A DNA stretch of 12,580 nucleotides. Origin: Vicinamibacteria bacterium. GTDB lineage: Bacteria > Acidobacteriota > Vicinamibacteria > Vicinamibacterales > 2-12-FULL-66-21. The stretch is from NCBI GenBank assembly GCA_025937075.1, contig JAICSD010000082.1, forward strand, positions 1-12,580, written 5' to 3'. Below the pieces are notes generated by a model. It was not told the origin of the DNA. It made no database searches and was given only the letters and a program-made list of their open reading frames with translations. The translations under genes were made by a program, and so were the position numbers. Every line of letters starts with the position of its first letter. Positions within the stretch are counted from its first letter, which is position 1. Positions 1 through 6,636 of the stretch are shown in pieces.

Positions 1-311
1 ACGGCGGCGACCGGCTCGCCGAAAAATTTGGCCTCGCCGACGGCGAGCACTGGTCGATCTGCGTAATGCGGACCGTATCGGGGGACCGGCTGGGGCAGAT
101 CCGCTGCGGAGACGATGACCTGCACACCCGCGACGCGCCTGGCGTCCGTTGCATCGATCGCGTCGAGCCGTGCGTGCGCGCAGGCGAGCGTCACCAGCTT
201 GACGTGCAGCACGTTCTCGAGACGCAGGTCGGCCGCATAGCGCTGCGCGCCTGTCACGCGCTCGGGGCCGCCGGCGCGAGGCACCGATCGCCCGATCACG
301 ACGTCGCTCAT
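1..311 (-). CDS. Molybdenum hydroxylase large (molybdopterin) subunit, N-terminal fragment
   Basis: This is the first 103 residues of the molybdopterin-binding subunit of a xanthine dehydrogenase/CO dehydrogenase-type hydroxylase; the rest lies beyond the left edge. It begins MSDVVIGRSVPRAGGPERVT, followed by RYAADLRL, the usual opening of the a/b hammerhead domain (IGxxxxRxxGxxxVTGxxxYxxD). Near the edge comes GEAKFFGEPVAAV, matching the conserved VGExVxxxGxPVAxV stretch. The ATG at 311 overlaps the stop of the [2Fe-2S] subunit gene (ATGA), and there is no clear Shine-Dalgarno sequence of its own, so translation is probably coupled. In this family the subunit carries the Mo-cofactor and the substrate pocket and acts in the cytoplasm. 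The residues that separate CO dehydrogenase from other hydroxylases lie outside the window, so the substrate cannot be read. Confidence 0.88.
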   Translation of the reverse strand, partial: MSDVVIGRSVPRAGGPERVTGAQRYAADLRLENVLHVKLVTLACAHARLDAIDATDARRVAGVQVIVSAADLPQPVPRYGPHYADRPVLAVGEAKFFGEPVAA

Positions 312-895
312 TGTTTGGATGGCGGGGACCCCGGCACCCCGCCAGGCTCCTCGCTCGCGGGGGCCCCTCGCCCCGCTCCGCTCCTCGCTTTGGATGGAGG
401 GGGCCCCTGCACCCCGCCAAGCGATCGCTCCGCTGCCGCCGCCACCGCGGCGACGATTCGGCTGTAGCCCGCACAGCGGCACAGGTTACCGGCGAGGCCG
501 TCCTCGATATCCGTGATCGTCGGATGAGGGTTCGTCATCAGCAGATACCGCGCGGCCATGATCATGCCGGGAATGCAGAACCCGCATTGCACCGCGCCGT
601 GCTCGATGAACGCTTGCTGGAGGGGGTCGAGATGGCCGTCGCGCGCGAGCCCTTCGATCGTGACGATCGTCTGCTCATCGGCTTCGACGGCAAGCACCAG
701 GCACGATGTGACGGCGCGATCGTTCAGGATCACCGTGCACGCGCCGCACTCGCCTTCCGCGCAGCATTCCTTCGCGCCCGTGAGATGGAGTTGATCGCGC
801 AGCACGTCGAGCAGCGTGTGATGCGGCTCCACGTTGACCGTGCTCGGTCGGCCGTTGATCGTCACGCGAATGGGCTTCGCCGGCGCCGGCATCAC
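308..895 (-). CDS. Molybdenum hydroxylase small subunit, two [2Fe-2S] clusters
   Basis: This 195-aa protein is the iron-sulphur electron-transfer subunit of the molybdenum hydroxylase. The plant-type ferredoxin cluster is bound by C45, C50, C53 and C65 (C-x4-C-x2-C-x11-C within ECCAEGECGACTV). The second cluster is bound by C104 and C107 (CGFC) and by C139 and C141 (NLCRCAGY). All eight ligands are present, so the protein looks functional. Its start overlaps the FAD-subunit stop (ATGA at 892-895) and its stop overlaps the large-subunit start, giving the common medium-small-large order. The family domain ends near residue 158. The last ~37 residues are a low-complexity Gly/Pro/Ser/Lys tail encoded by two copies of a 35-bp GC-rich repeat, which suggests that a repeat entered the 3' end of the gene. 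Confidence 0.95.
   Translation of the reverse strand: MMPAPAKPIRVTINGRPSTVNVEPHHTLLDVLRDQLHLTGAKECCAEGECGACTVILNDRAVTSCLVLAVEADEQTIVTIEGLARDGHLDPLQQAFIEHGAVQCGFCIPGMIMAARYLLMTNPHPTITDIEDGLAGNLCRCAGYSRIVAAVAAAAERSLGGVQGPPPSKARSGAGRGAPASEEPGGVPGSPPSKQ
314..348. repeat. 35-bp GC-rich repeat, copy 1
   Basis: This element runs from TTTGGATGG to CCGCCAGGCT and matches the copy at 389-423 at 30 of 35 positions, with a 75-bp period. It can fold into a hairpin: GGCGGGG at 321-327 pairs with CCCCGCC at 337-343 around a 9-nt loop. It is translated on the minus strand as the last residues of the [2Fe-2S] subunit (PGGVPGSPPSK) and lies 2 bp from the large-subunit start codon. Confidence 0.8.
389..423. 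repeat. 35-bp GC-rich repeat, copy 2
   Basis: This is the second copy of the element at 314-348, differing at five positions. It is in the same reading frame on the minus strand (LGGVQGPPPSK). The 40 bp between the copies is also GC-rich, with GGGGGCCCC and repeated GCTCCTCGC blocks. It looks like a non-autonomous or palindromic genomic repeat rather than conserved coding sequence. Confidence 0.8.
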
Positions 896-1761
896 TCTCT
901 CGCGCCGCTCCGTTGAAGCCGATCGATTGCGGCATCAATCGTACGACGCCCGACGGCGGCAAGCATCGCGAGGCGGTACTCGCGGCTGCCGCGGACGTCC
1001 GATACGGGAGCGGCGTGCGCGATCAGCCGCTGCAGCGCGTCATCCCGCACCGTGTCGGCCGCAGACCGAGCGGCAAGCGTCCGTGTGTCGTCGGGCACGA
1101 CGAACGGGCGGGGCCCGACGGCGCCGAACGCCATCCTCGTTTCGCCCGCGGCCGTCACGGCGCAGCACATGTTGATCACGGCCAGATCGACGCCAAAGCG
1201 GCGCGTGACCCGGCCGAATGCCGCACCCGTCGGCTGCGCAGGTAGCGGGAGGTCGATCGACGCGACCATCTCCGCCGGCTCGAGCACCGTCCGCCCGCGT
1301 CCGCTGAAGAAATCGGCGAGCGGAATTGCCCGTTCGCAGGAGGCGGAGATCGCGTTCACGATCGCGCCGTAAACCAGGAGCGCGGGCGCAGTATCCGCTG
1401 CAGGCGAGGCGTTGCAGATGTTCCCGGTCAGCGTCGCCCGATTGCGGATCTGAATCGATCCCACGACCGCGGCGGCGTCGGCGAGCGCCGGGAAATGGTG
1501 CTGGATGCGCGGGTCCGCGATGATGTCCGTGATCACCGCGTTCGCGCCAATGCGCAGGCGCCCGTCTACTTCGACGACATCGTTCCGCAGGCGCGCGGCG
1601 CGCTTGATGTCGATGACGATCGCGGGCTGCACGTGACGCCGGCGCAAACGTACGATCAGGTCCGTCCCGCCGGCGAGCAGCCGGGCGCAGGTGCCGTGCT
1701 GGCGCAGCAGCGCAAGCGCTTCGTCGAGCGTGTCCGGCCGGACGTAGTCGAACGGTCGCAT
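892..1761 (-). CDS. Molybdenum hydroxylase medium subunit, FAD-binding
   Basis: This 289-aa subunit passes electrons from the iron-sulphur clusters to FAD and on to the final acceptor. Starting at 1761 gives MRPFDYVRPDTLDEALALL, the usual family N-terminus; the frame is open further upstream, but that translation is Arg/Ser-rich and not family-like. The FAD motifs are AGGTDL at residues 30-35 and TLTGNICNASPAADT at 110-124, where the first Gly of the usual GGN is Thr. The C-terminal domain has SDVRGSREYRLAML near residues 254-267. The length fits ordinary CO-dehydrogenase-type medium subunits. I see no extra cysteine-bearing loop for a [4Fe-4S] cluster, which argues against 4-hydroxybenzoyl-CoA reductase. 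The gene begins 7 bp after the HD gene and overlaps the [2Fe-2S] gene by 4 bp. Confidence 0.95.
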   Translation of the reverse strand: MRPFDYVRPDTLDEALALLRQHGTCARLLAGGTDLIVRLRRRHVQPAIVIDIKRAARLRNDVVEVDGRLRIGANAVITDIIADPRIQHHFPALADAAAVVGSIQIRNRATLTGNICNASPAADTAPALLVYGAIVNAISASCERAIPLADFFSGRGRTVLEPAEMVASIDLPLPAQPTGAAFGRVTRRFGVDLAVINMCCAVTAAGETRMAFGAVGPRPFVVPDDTRTLAARSAADTVRDDALQRLIAHAAPVSDVRGSREYRLAMLAAVGRRTIDAAIDRLQRSGARE

Positions 1762-1768
1762 CCGGCCG

Positions 1769-2341
1769 TTATCGTACTGCGTCCGGCGCGATCTGAAGCG
1801 CAGCGAGGCGGGCCTCCGCCGCCTGAAGTAACGGCAGCGCCAGCTCCCGCGCCTCCCGAACGCGAATGCGGTTGTAGGACAGCTCGAACTTCTCGCGCAC
1901 GTCCTCGACGGAGAACCTCCCGGAACGCGCGAACCTGAGGAAGAGATCGACGTTCGTGTCGAGGAAACTGAGACTGTCCGCAGCCTGGACCATATCCGCT
2001 TCCGGCCAGCCGCCGACTTCATGTGCGCGTATCAGGGCTTCGACGTCAGCGATCAGTTCCGGATCCGCCTGCTGTTCTCTCAGCCAGCCGCCGACGATGC
2101 GCGCGCTGCGCTCGGAATGCGCGCGATAGTACTCCTCGTCGTTGGCGCCCGTATTCACTGGAGCATCGGGCCCCGGAAAGGCGCGCTCCATGTCGTGCGT
2201 CAGCGTCGCGAGCCGAACGGCCTCACGCGATCCCGGCGTCAGCCGGTCCAGCCACTCGAGGGAGCGCAGGAGGTGAGCGCTGTTGTATGGATAGTTGTCG
2301 ATGACCCATTGGCGCGCGGCTTCGATGAGGGGGAACGGCAT
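1769..2341 (-). CDS. HD-domain protein, probable metal-dependent hydrolase
   Basis: Starting at 2341 gives a 190-aa protein, MPFPLIEAARQWVIDNYPYN. It shows an HD-superfamily pattern: H23 (NSAHLLRSLEW), H49-D50 (LATLTHDMERAF), H75 (RAHSERSA), H107 (IRAHEVGG) and D122 (QAADSLSFLD). That is the H...HD...D metal set with extra histidines, as in phosphohydrolases. The frame stays open upstream, but it then runs through the heptamer repeat (PTTDNRLPTT) and the 3' end of the ATP-grasp gene, so the longer form is unlikely. No Shine-Dalgarno sequence precedes the ATG; the minus strand there reads CCTCCTC, the anti-SD sense. The gene lies between the ATP-grasp gene and the molybdenum hydroxylase genes. 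A role in removing phosphate from a pathway intermediate is a guess from context; the substrate is unknown. Confidence 0.82.
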   Translation of the reverse strand: MPFPLIEAARQWVIDNYPYNSAHLLRSLEWLDRLTPGSREAVRLATLTHDMERAFPGPDAPVNTGANDEEYYRAHSERSARIVGGWLREQQADPELIADVEALIRAHEVGGWPEADMVQAADSLSFLDTNVDLFLRFARSGRFSVEDVREKFELSYNRIRVREARELALPLLQAAEARLAALQIAPDAVR

Positions 2342-2354
2342 GAGGAGGTTGGTG

Positions 2355-2410
2355 GTCGGTAGTCGGTTGTCGGTCGTCGGTTGTCGGAGGTTCGGAATTG
2401 GGAATTGGGA
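2355..2410. repeat. Heptamer tandem repeat in intergenic gap
   Basis: Five heptamers occur in a row at 2355-2389 (GTCGGTA, GTCGGTT, GTCGGTC, GTCGGTT, GTCGGAG). A second run with the same 7-bp period follows at 2394-2410 (GGAATTG, GGAATTG, GGA). They fill most of the 71-bp gap between the ATP-grasp gene stop and the HD gene start. A 7-bp period does not keep the reading frame, so this is probably not coding. It may act as a spacer, transcript-processing or slippage site; no function can be assigned. Confidence 0.8.
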
Positions 2411-2412
2411 GT

Positions 2413-3357
2413 TTACAGCGTCGTGACAGGCCGGCTCTGAAGCAGCAATAGCTCCTCTCCGCGGATTCCCCACTCGACATCCTGCGGTCCGCCGAAGCAC
2501 TCTTCGAGCCGCAAGCCGACCTGACGGAGCCGATCCAGCTCCGCCTCGTTCAGCACGCGAGCGCTGCCCTCTTCCTCGCTGAGCGGCACCTGTTGAGTAC
2601 CGCCGCGCTCCGGGTCATGCACCACGGCGAAGGGCTGGTAGCCGACGAAGGCGTCGAGGACCGTCCCATCGTCGCGATCGACGAGGTAGTGATTGGGCGT
2701 CAGCAGCCCCGAGACGATGCCCTCGCCGAGACCGAACACCGCTTCGATCACCATCCGATCGCGCCGCTTGTGGATCGGATCGACGGTGAACATGACGCCG
2801 CTCTTCTCCGAGTGCACCATCTGCTGCACGACAACGGCCATCTGCGTGTCGGCGAGCACGCCCTTTGCCGCGCGATAGAAGAGTGCGCGCGGCTCGAAGA
2901 ACGACGCCCAGCACGCCTTGACGGCTGCGGCAACGCCGGACGCGCCGCGAACGTTCAGGTATGTTTCCTGTTGGCCTGCGAAGCTCGCGGCGTCGCCGTC
3001 CTCGCTGACGGCGCTCGAGCGCACGGCAACGAGCGGCTCCGTGCCCAATTCGCCGTACGCACTCCGAATCGCCTCCTCGAGGGCGGCCGGCATCGGGCTG
3101 CGCGCGATCACGCGCCTCAGATCTGCGGACACCGATTCCAGAAGAGTGGCGTTCTGAACGTCCAGCCCGCGAGTCGCCTGTTCGATCGCGTCCGCGCCGC
3201 CGCACGCCTCTAGAAACGCTTCGAACGCAGCCGCGCACACGACGAATCCAGGCGGCACCGGGAGACCCGCGCCAGCCATGCGAGCCAGACACGCCCCTTT
3301 GCCGCCGGCAACCGGCCTGGCCTCCGAAGGCAACCCGCTGAAGTGGGCAACCTGCAT
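2413..3357 (-). CDS. Stand-alone ATP-grasp subunit of a PEP-synthase-like dikinase
   Basis: This 314-aa protein corresponds to the N-terminal nucleotide-binding domain of PEP synthase and pyruvate phosphate dikinase. Visible motifs are GGKGACLARM (K20), VRSSAVSEDGDAASFAGQQE (112-131, with R113), VVVQQMV (175-181), SGVMFTVDP (186-194), GLGEGIVSG (209-217), PQDVEW (291-296) and LQSRPV (306-311), where the family domain ends. There is no phosphohistidine domain and no PEP/pyruvate barrel. The ATG at 3357 shares its A with the cyclase stop (TGATG), so coupling is likely; longer upstream starts would run into the cyclase gene. By family mechanism it would move a phosphoryl group from ATP to a histidine on a partner, most plausibly the 563-aa protein encoded at 4937-6628. 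The closest layouts are the ~40-kDa subunit of phenylphosphate synthase and the N-domain of rifampicin phosphotransferase. Confidence 0.93.
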   Translation of the reverse strand: MQVAHFSGLPSEARPVAGGKGACLARMAGAGLPVPPGFVVCAAAFEAFLEACGGADAIEQATRGLDVQNATLLESVSADLRRVIARSPMPAALEEAIRSAYGELGTEPLVAVRSSAVSEDGDAASFAGQQETYLNVRGASGVAAAVKACWASFFEPRALFYRAAKGVLADTQMAVVVQQMVHSEKSGVMFTVDPIHKRRDRMVIEAVFGLGEGIVSGLLTPNHYLVDRDDGTVLDAFVGYQPFAVVHDPERGGTQQVPLSEEEGSARVLNEAELDRLRQVGLRLEECFGGPQDVEWGIRGEELLLLQSRPVTTL

Positions 3358-4076
3358 CAATCTTCGAGGATGGCGACGGCACGCACGGGAGCGGCCGTCG
3401 TGTTCACCCACTTGACGGGCAGGACGCTCAGCTTGAAGCCGTGCGGCGGCAGCTGATCCAGGTTCGTCATGTTCTCGAGGTGATAGTACTCCCGCGTCAA
3501 CATCACACGATGCGCTTCCCAGAACTGCTGGCGCTCGAACATCGCCCACACCGGCGGATCGAACGTGATCGCGTCGATGCCCGCCACCTTCACGCCCTGA
3601 TCGAGCATGTAGTGCGTCGCTTCCGCCGTCATCCCGCACTGATCGGTCAGATACGTGTCGCTGTCCTGCAGCTTGCCAGCGCCCGTATGGATGAGGACGA
3701 TGTCGAGCGGCTTCAGGCGGTAGTCGATCGCGTCGAGCGCCTTCTTGAAGTCATCCGTCGTGATCCCGGCGCCTTTCGGAAGATGCCGGAAGTCGAGGCA
3801 CACGCCATCACCGTAGCAGTACTCGATTGGAATTCCTTCGGGGCCCTGGGCATCGTCGCGCAGGTGGCGGAGCGAATCGATGTGGGTGCCGATGTGATCC
3901 CCGAGGACGACGAGATAGCTGGCCGTCAGCCAGTCGACGCCGTACTTCGCCGCGCCGATCCCCTGCGCGAACTCCTGCCATGTCTCGTACATGGCCATCG
4001 AGGGGCGGACGACCCGTGGGAACGCCACCATGTCCTTGTGGACACTCATGCTCAGATCGATGAGCTTTCGACCCAT
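3357..4076 (-). CDS. Cyclase-family metal-dependent hydrolase (isatin hydrolase/kynurenine formamidase type)
   Basis: This 239-aa protein has the family metal motif HxGTHxDxxxH at residues 61-71 (HIGTHIDSLRH; H61, H65, D67, H71). Other family marks are IHTGAG at 129-134, GIDAITFD at 166-173 and EAHRVML at 187-193, and HLENMTNLDQLP at 199-210 holds the conserved Glu. Known members use Mn or Zn to hydrolyse cyclic or formyl amides such as isatin or N-formylkynurenine; the substrate here is not shown by sequence. The ATG at 4076 is chosen because MGRKLIDLSMSVHKDM is the normal N-terminus and GGGAGG lies about 8 nt upstream; the longer open frame overlaps the dehydrogenase gene. It lies 17 bp after the dehydrogenase gene and shares one base with the ATP-grasp gene, so the three are probably one transcript. 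Confidence 0.92.
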   Translation of the reverse strand: MGRKLIDLSMSVHKDMVAFPRVVRPSMAMYETWQEFAQGIGAAKYGVDWLTASYLVVLGDHIGTHIDSLRHLRDDAQGPEGIPIEYCYGDGVCLDFRHLPKGAGITTDDFKKALDAIDYRLKPLDIVLIHTGAGKLQDSDTYLTDQCGMTAEATHYMLDQGVKVAGIDAITFDPPVWAMFERQQFWEAHRVMLTREYYHLENMTNLDQLPPHGFKLSVLPVKWVNTTAAPVRAVAILED

Positions 4077-4093
4077 TCGTGACTGCCTCCCGG

Positions 4094-4876
4094 CTACTGC
4101 GTGGTGGTGATGCCGCCGTCGATGTACAACGTCTGGCCGGTGATGAAATCCGAAGCGGGCGCGACGAAGAACAGCACGGCGCCAACCACGTCCTGGGTCT
4201 CCGCGACGCGCCCGAGCGGGATCCTCGAGACGAGCGCCTGGTAGAAATCGGGATCGTCGAGCCAGCGCGCTACCTGCTGCGTCCGTACGAACGTTGGCGC
4301 AAGCATGTTGACGTTGATCCGGTGCGGCGCCCACTCCGATGCGAGCTGCCGGCACAGGATGCCGAGCCCGCCCTTCGCGGCGCAGTAGGCGGCAAAGCCG
4401 CGCCCGCGCAGCGCGAGCTGGCTGCGCACGGAGCCGAAGTGCACCTGCCTGCCGCCGCTCCCCTGCTGAATCATGTGTCTGGCAGCGGCCTGCGCCTGGA
4501 ACATCGCGCTCTTCAGGTTCAGATCGAGCACGTGGCTGAAGTTTTCGTCGGTCGCCTCGTCGGCGGGCTCTTCCCGCTGTCCGCCGACGGGGTTCACGAG
4601 GATGTCGAGGCGTCCGAAGTGCGCCGCCGCTTCGTCGACCATGCGTCGCGTGTCCGTCACCGAGAGCGCATCGAAAGGAGCCGCGTATGCGTCACCGCCG
4701 TCGCGTGTGAGGGCGCCCGCGCAGGCCGCGGCTTTCTCCGCGTTGTGGCCGGCGACGGCAACCTTCGCGCCCATCGAGATCAGGCCGCGGCAGACGGCTT
4801 CGCCGATGCCGCCGTAGCCGCCCGTCACGAGCGCAACCTTGCCGTCCAGTCGAAAGAACTGATCTGCGGAATGCAT
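4094..4876 (-). CDS. Short-chain dehydrogenase/reductase (SDR)
   Basis: This 260-aa protein is a classical SDR of normal length. The cofactor-binding glycine motif is TGGYGGIG at 18-25. The usual NNAG is N95-P-V-G98. Catalytic residues are N120 (DLNLKS), S149 (HFGSVRS), Y164 and K168 (YCAAK). The C-terminal FITGQTLYIDGG is the family ending. The chain ends in GGITTTQ, with no membrane segment or signal, so it is a soluble NAD(P)-dependent alcohol or ketone oxidoreductase; cofactor preference and substrate are not clear. It is the first gene of the minus-strand run and lies 60 bp from the divergent swivel-domain gene. No good Shine-Dalgarno sequence precedes the ATG at 4876. Its position beside the cyclase and the split dikinase suggests it acts in the same pathway. 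Confidence 0.94.
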   Translation of the reverse strand: MHSADQFFRLDGKVALVTGGYGGIGEAVCRGLISMGAKVAVAGHNAEKAAACAGALTRDGGDAYAAPFDALSVTDTRRMVDEAAAHFGRLDILVNPVGGQREEPADEATDENFSHVLDLNLKSAMFQAQAAARHMIQQGSGGRQVHFGSVRSQLALRGRGFAAYCAAKGGLGILCRQLASEWAPHRINVNMLAPTFVRTQQVARWLDDPDFYQALVSRIPLGRVAETQDVVGAVLFFVAPASDFITGQTLYIDGGITTTQ

Positions 4877-4936
4877 TGTGCGTGAGACTGCTCAATCTAC
4901 CATAGGCGTTTATCATTGCACCCGAGGTGACCACCG
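4877..4936. promoter_or_regulatory. Shared divergent promoter region
   Basis: This 60-bp gap separates the SDR gene (minus) from the swivel-domain gene (plus) and must hold, or overlap, both promoters. On the plus strand TATCAT at 4911-4916 is one base from a -10 consensus, but no convincing -35 lies 17 bp upstream. GAGGTGA at 4924-4930, 6 nt before the ATG at 4937, is a strong Shine-Dalgarno sequence. I see no clear palindromic operator. Confidence 0.35.
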
Positions 4937-6628
4937 ATGTCGGATTCGAGCCAGGTGATCGACGAGTTCTTCGGCGATGCGACGACGCCCATCGAATGGG
5001 CCAGCGAAGAGGAGAAGCGGCTGCACTTCTGGCTGGACGATCTGCACTGCCCGCAGCCCGTGTCGCCCATGTGGTTCGACATCGGCGGCTGGTGGCTGAC
5101 GTGCGACTACATGTATCGCCGCTTCGGCGCGCCATTCGGGAAGGACTGGGTCGCCAAGAACATCGAGGGCTACGTCCACAGCGCGGTGGTCCCTCGCGAT
5201 CCGCAGGAGGCCGCGGAGATCGCGCCGTACTACGACATGGTGATGCCGGTCTACGCCGACAAGTTCCTCGACTGGTGGAAGCGGCGGTACCTGCCGGAAA
5301 TCGAGCGCAACTTCGAGTACCTCGACACCTTTCCCATGGCGACCGCATCGCTGCCCGAGCTGATGATCCTGCTCGAGGATGCCGTCGATATCCAGGAACG
5401 CCACTTCCGCCTGCACTGGATGCTGAACCTTGCGCAGTTCCAGGCATCGCTGACGTTCAAGAATCTCGTCACGGAGCTGCTCGGGGATGGGCACGACGAT
5501 CTCGTCGGCCGCATTCTCGTATCGGACGAAGACCGGAACTGGGACTCCATCAGGGATCTGTGGAAGCTCGAGGAGACGGTCAAGAAGAGCGCGGTACTCA
5601 CGCGAGCGTTCGAGGCGCCGACCGCGGACGGCGTCCTGAAGGCGCTCGCTGACTCTGACGAAGGGCGCGCGCTGGTGAAGGCTATCGAGGCGTACGGAAC
5701 CGAATACGGCAACAAGTCCATGTGGGCGCACGAGTACATCTACTCGACCTGGCGCGAGAACCCGACGCCGATCGTCGAAGCGCTGCGCGGCTACCTCGTC
5801 TCGGACTACGACTACGAAAAGGACGTGCGTCAGCTTCGGGAGAAGCGCGACGCCGCCATCGCGGAGCTGTGGTCCCTCGTGCCGGCGACGGCGTCGGAAA
5901 TCAATCGCGATCGGCTGAAGGCCGCGCTCGATCTGGCGCTCAAGATGGCGCCCCTCACGCCCGACCATCACTTCTATATGGATCAGGGCACATACGCGCG
6001 CGTCCGCCTCGTCCTGATGGCGATCGGGCGGAAGCTCGTCGACGAAGGCGTTCTCGGCGAGGCGGACGATGTGATGTTCCTGCGGTATCACGAACTGCGC
6101 GTCATCAGCGCCAACCACGCGGCGTTCGACGCGAAGGCGATCGGCAAGCAGCGGCGGCGCGAGCGCGAGGCTGCGTTCAACGTGCGGCCCCGCCTCTGGG
6201 CCGGCACGATTACGGGGTGGTCGCTCTACGAAGAGCCATACAAGCAGGGGAACTGGGACTGGCCGGGGATTTATGAGCGGTCGAAAGAGGCGGCGAAGAC
6301 GAAGTCCGATTCGCTGCGTGGTCTGGGCGCCTCCGCCGGTGTGATCGAGGGCATCGCGCGGGTTGTCGACTCTCCCGAGGAGTTCGATCAGGTCCGGAAG
6401 GGCGAGCTGCTGATCTGCAAGATGACCAGCCCGTCATGGGTGGTGCTGTTCACGAAAATCGCGGGGCTGGTGACCGATTCCGGCGGCGCGCTCTCCCACC
6501 CGGCTGTCGTCTCCCGCGAATTCGGCATCCCCGCCGTCGTCGGGACGCGGTTCGCGACGCAGCGGATCAACACCGGCGACCGCGTGCGTATCAACGGGGC
6601 CGCCGGCCTCGTGGAGATCCTGCGTTAG
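4937..6628 (+). CDS. Swivel (phosphohistidine) and acceptor subunit of a PEP-synthase-like dikinase
   Basis: This 563-aa soluble protein ends in the mobile domain of PEP-utilising enzymes. GELLICKMTSPSW leads into DSGGALSHPAVVSRE, with the phosphoryl-carrier histidine at H521, then FGIPAVVG and the terminal GDRVRINGAAGLVEIL. Residues 1 to about 455 are a mostly helical, Trp/Tyr-rich region (WWKRRYLPEIERNFEYL, GNWDWPGIYER) resembling the central substrate domain of rifampicin phosphotransferase and the 70-kDa subunit of phenylphosphate synthase. It has neither an ATP-grasp domain nor a PEP/pyruvate barrel, so it needs a partner; the 314-aa ATP-grasp protein encoded at 2413-3357 fits. Inferred reaction: ATP phosphorylates H521, which then passes phosphate to a small hydroxylated acceptor, releasing AMP and Pi. 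A strong GAGGTGA ribosome site precedes it. It ends 8 bp from the convergent metallophosphoesterase gene. Confidence 0.9.
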   Translation: MSDSSQVIDEFFGDATTPIEWASEEEKRLHFWLDDLHCPQPVSPMWFDIGGWWLTCDYMYRRFGAPFGKDWVAKNIEGYVHSAVVPRDPQEAAEIAPYYDMVMPVYADKFLDWWKRRYLPEIERNFEYLDTFPMATASLPELMILLEDAVDIQERHFRLHWMLNLAQFQASLTFKNLVTELLGDGHDDLVGRILVSDEDRNWDSIRDLWKLEETVKKSAVLTRAFEAPTADGVLKALADSDEGRALVKAIEAYGTEYGNKSMWAHEYIYSTWRENPTPIVEALRGYLVSDYDYEKDVRQLREKRDAAIAELWSLVPATASEINRDRLKAALDLALKMAPLTPDHHFYMDQGTYARVRLVLMAIGRKLVDEGVLGEADDVMFLRYHELRVISANHAAFDAKAIGKQRRREREAAFNVRPRLWAGTITGWSLYEEPYKQGNWDWPGIYERSKEAAKTKSDSLRGLGASAGVIEGIARVVDSPEEFDQVRKGELLICKMTSPSWVVLFTKIAGLVTDSGGALSHPAVVSREFGIPAVVGTRFATQRINTGDRVRINGAAGLVEILR

Positions 6629-6636
6629 CTCACGCC

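Noticed and set aside
311..916. Plus-strand frame across the [2Fe-2S] subunit gene
   Set aside because: The minus strand encodes all eight cluster cysteines; the plus frame is a shadow.
892..1761. Assignment of the molybdenum hydroxylase to 4-hydroxybenzoyl-CoA reductase, suggested by the phenylphosphate-synthase-like genes
   Set aside because: The FAD subunit has ordinary length and lacks the cysteine-bearing insert for the extra [4Fe-4S] cluster. No phenol carboxylase gene is present.
892..2022. Longer form of the FAD subunit starting at 2022
   Set aside because: The extra 87 residues are Arg/Ser-rich, overlap the HD gene, and come before the normal family N-terminus at 1761.
2355..2410. 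CRISPR array
   Set aside because: The units are 7 bp and directly abutting, without spacers; the 8-bp units at 9301-9332 fail for the same reason.
4913..6118. A 401-codon open frame on the minus strand opposite the swivel-domain gene
   Set aside because: Long antisense frames are expected in GC-rich genes. Its translation is Arg/His/Val-rich with no family motif, while the plus strand has a strong ribosome site and clear domains.
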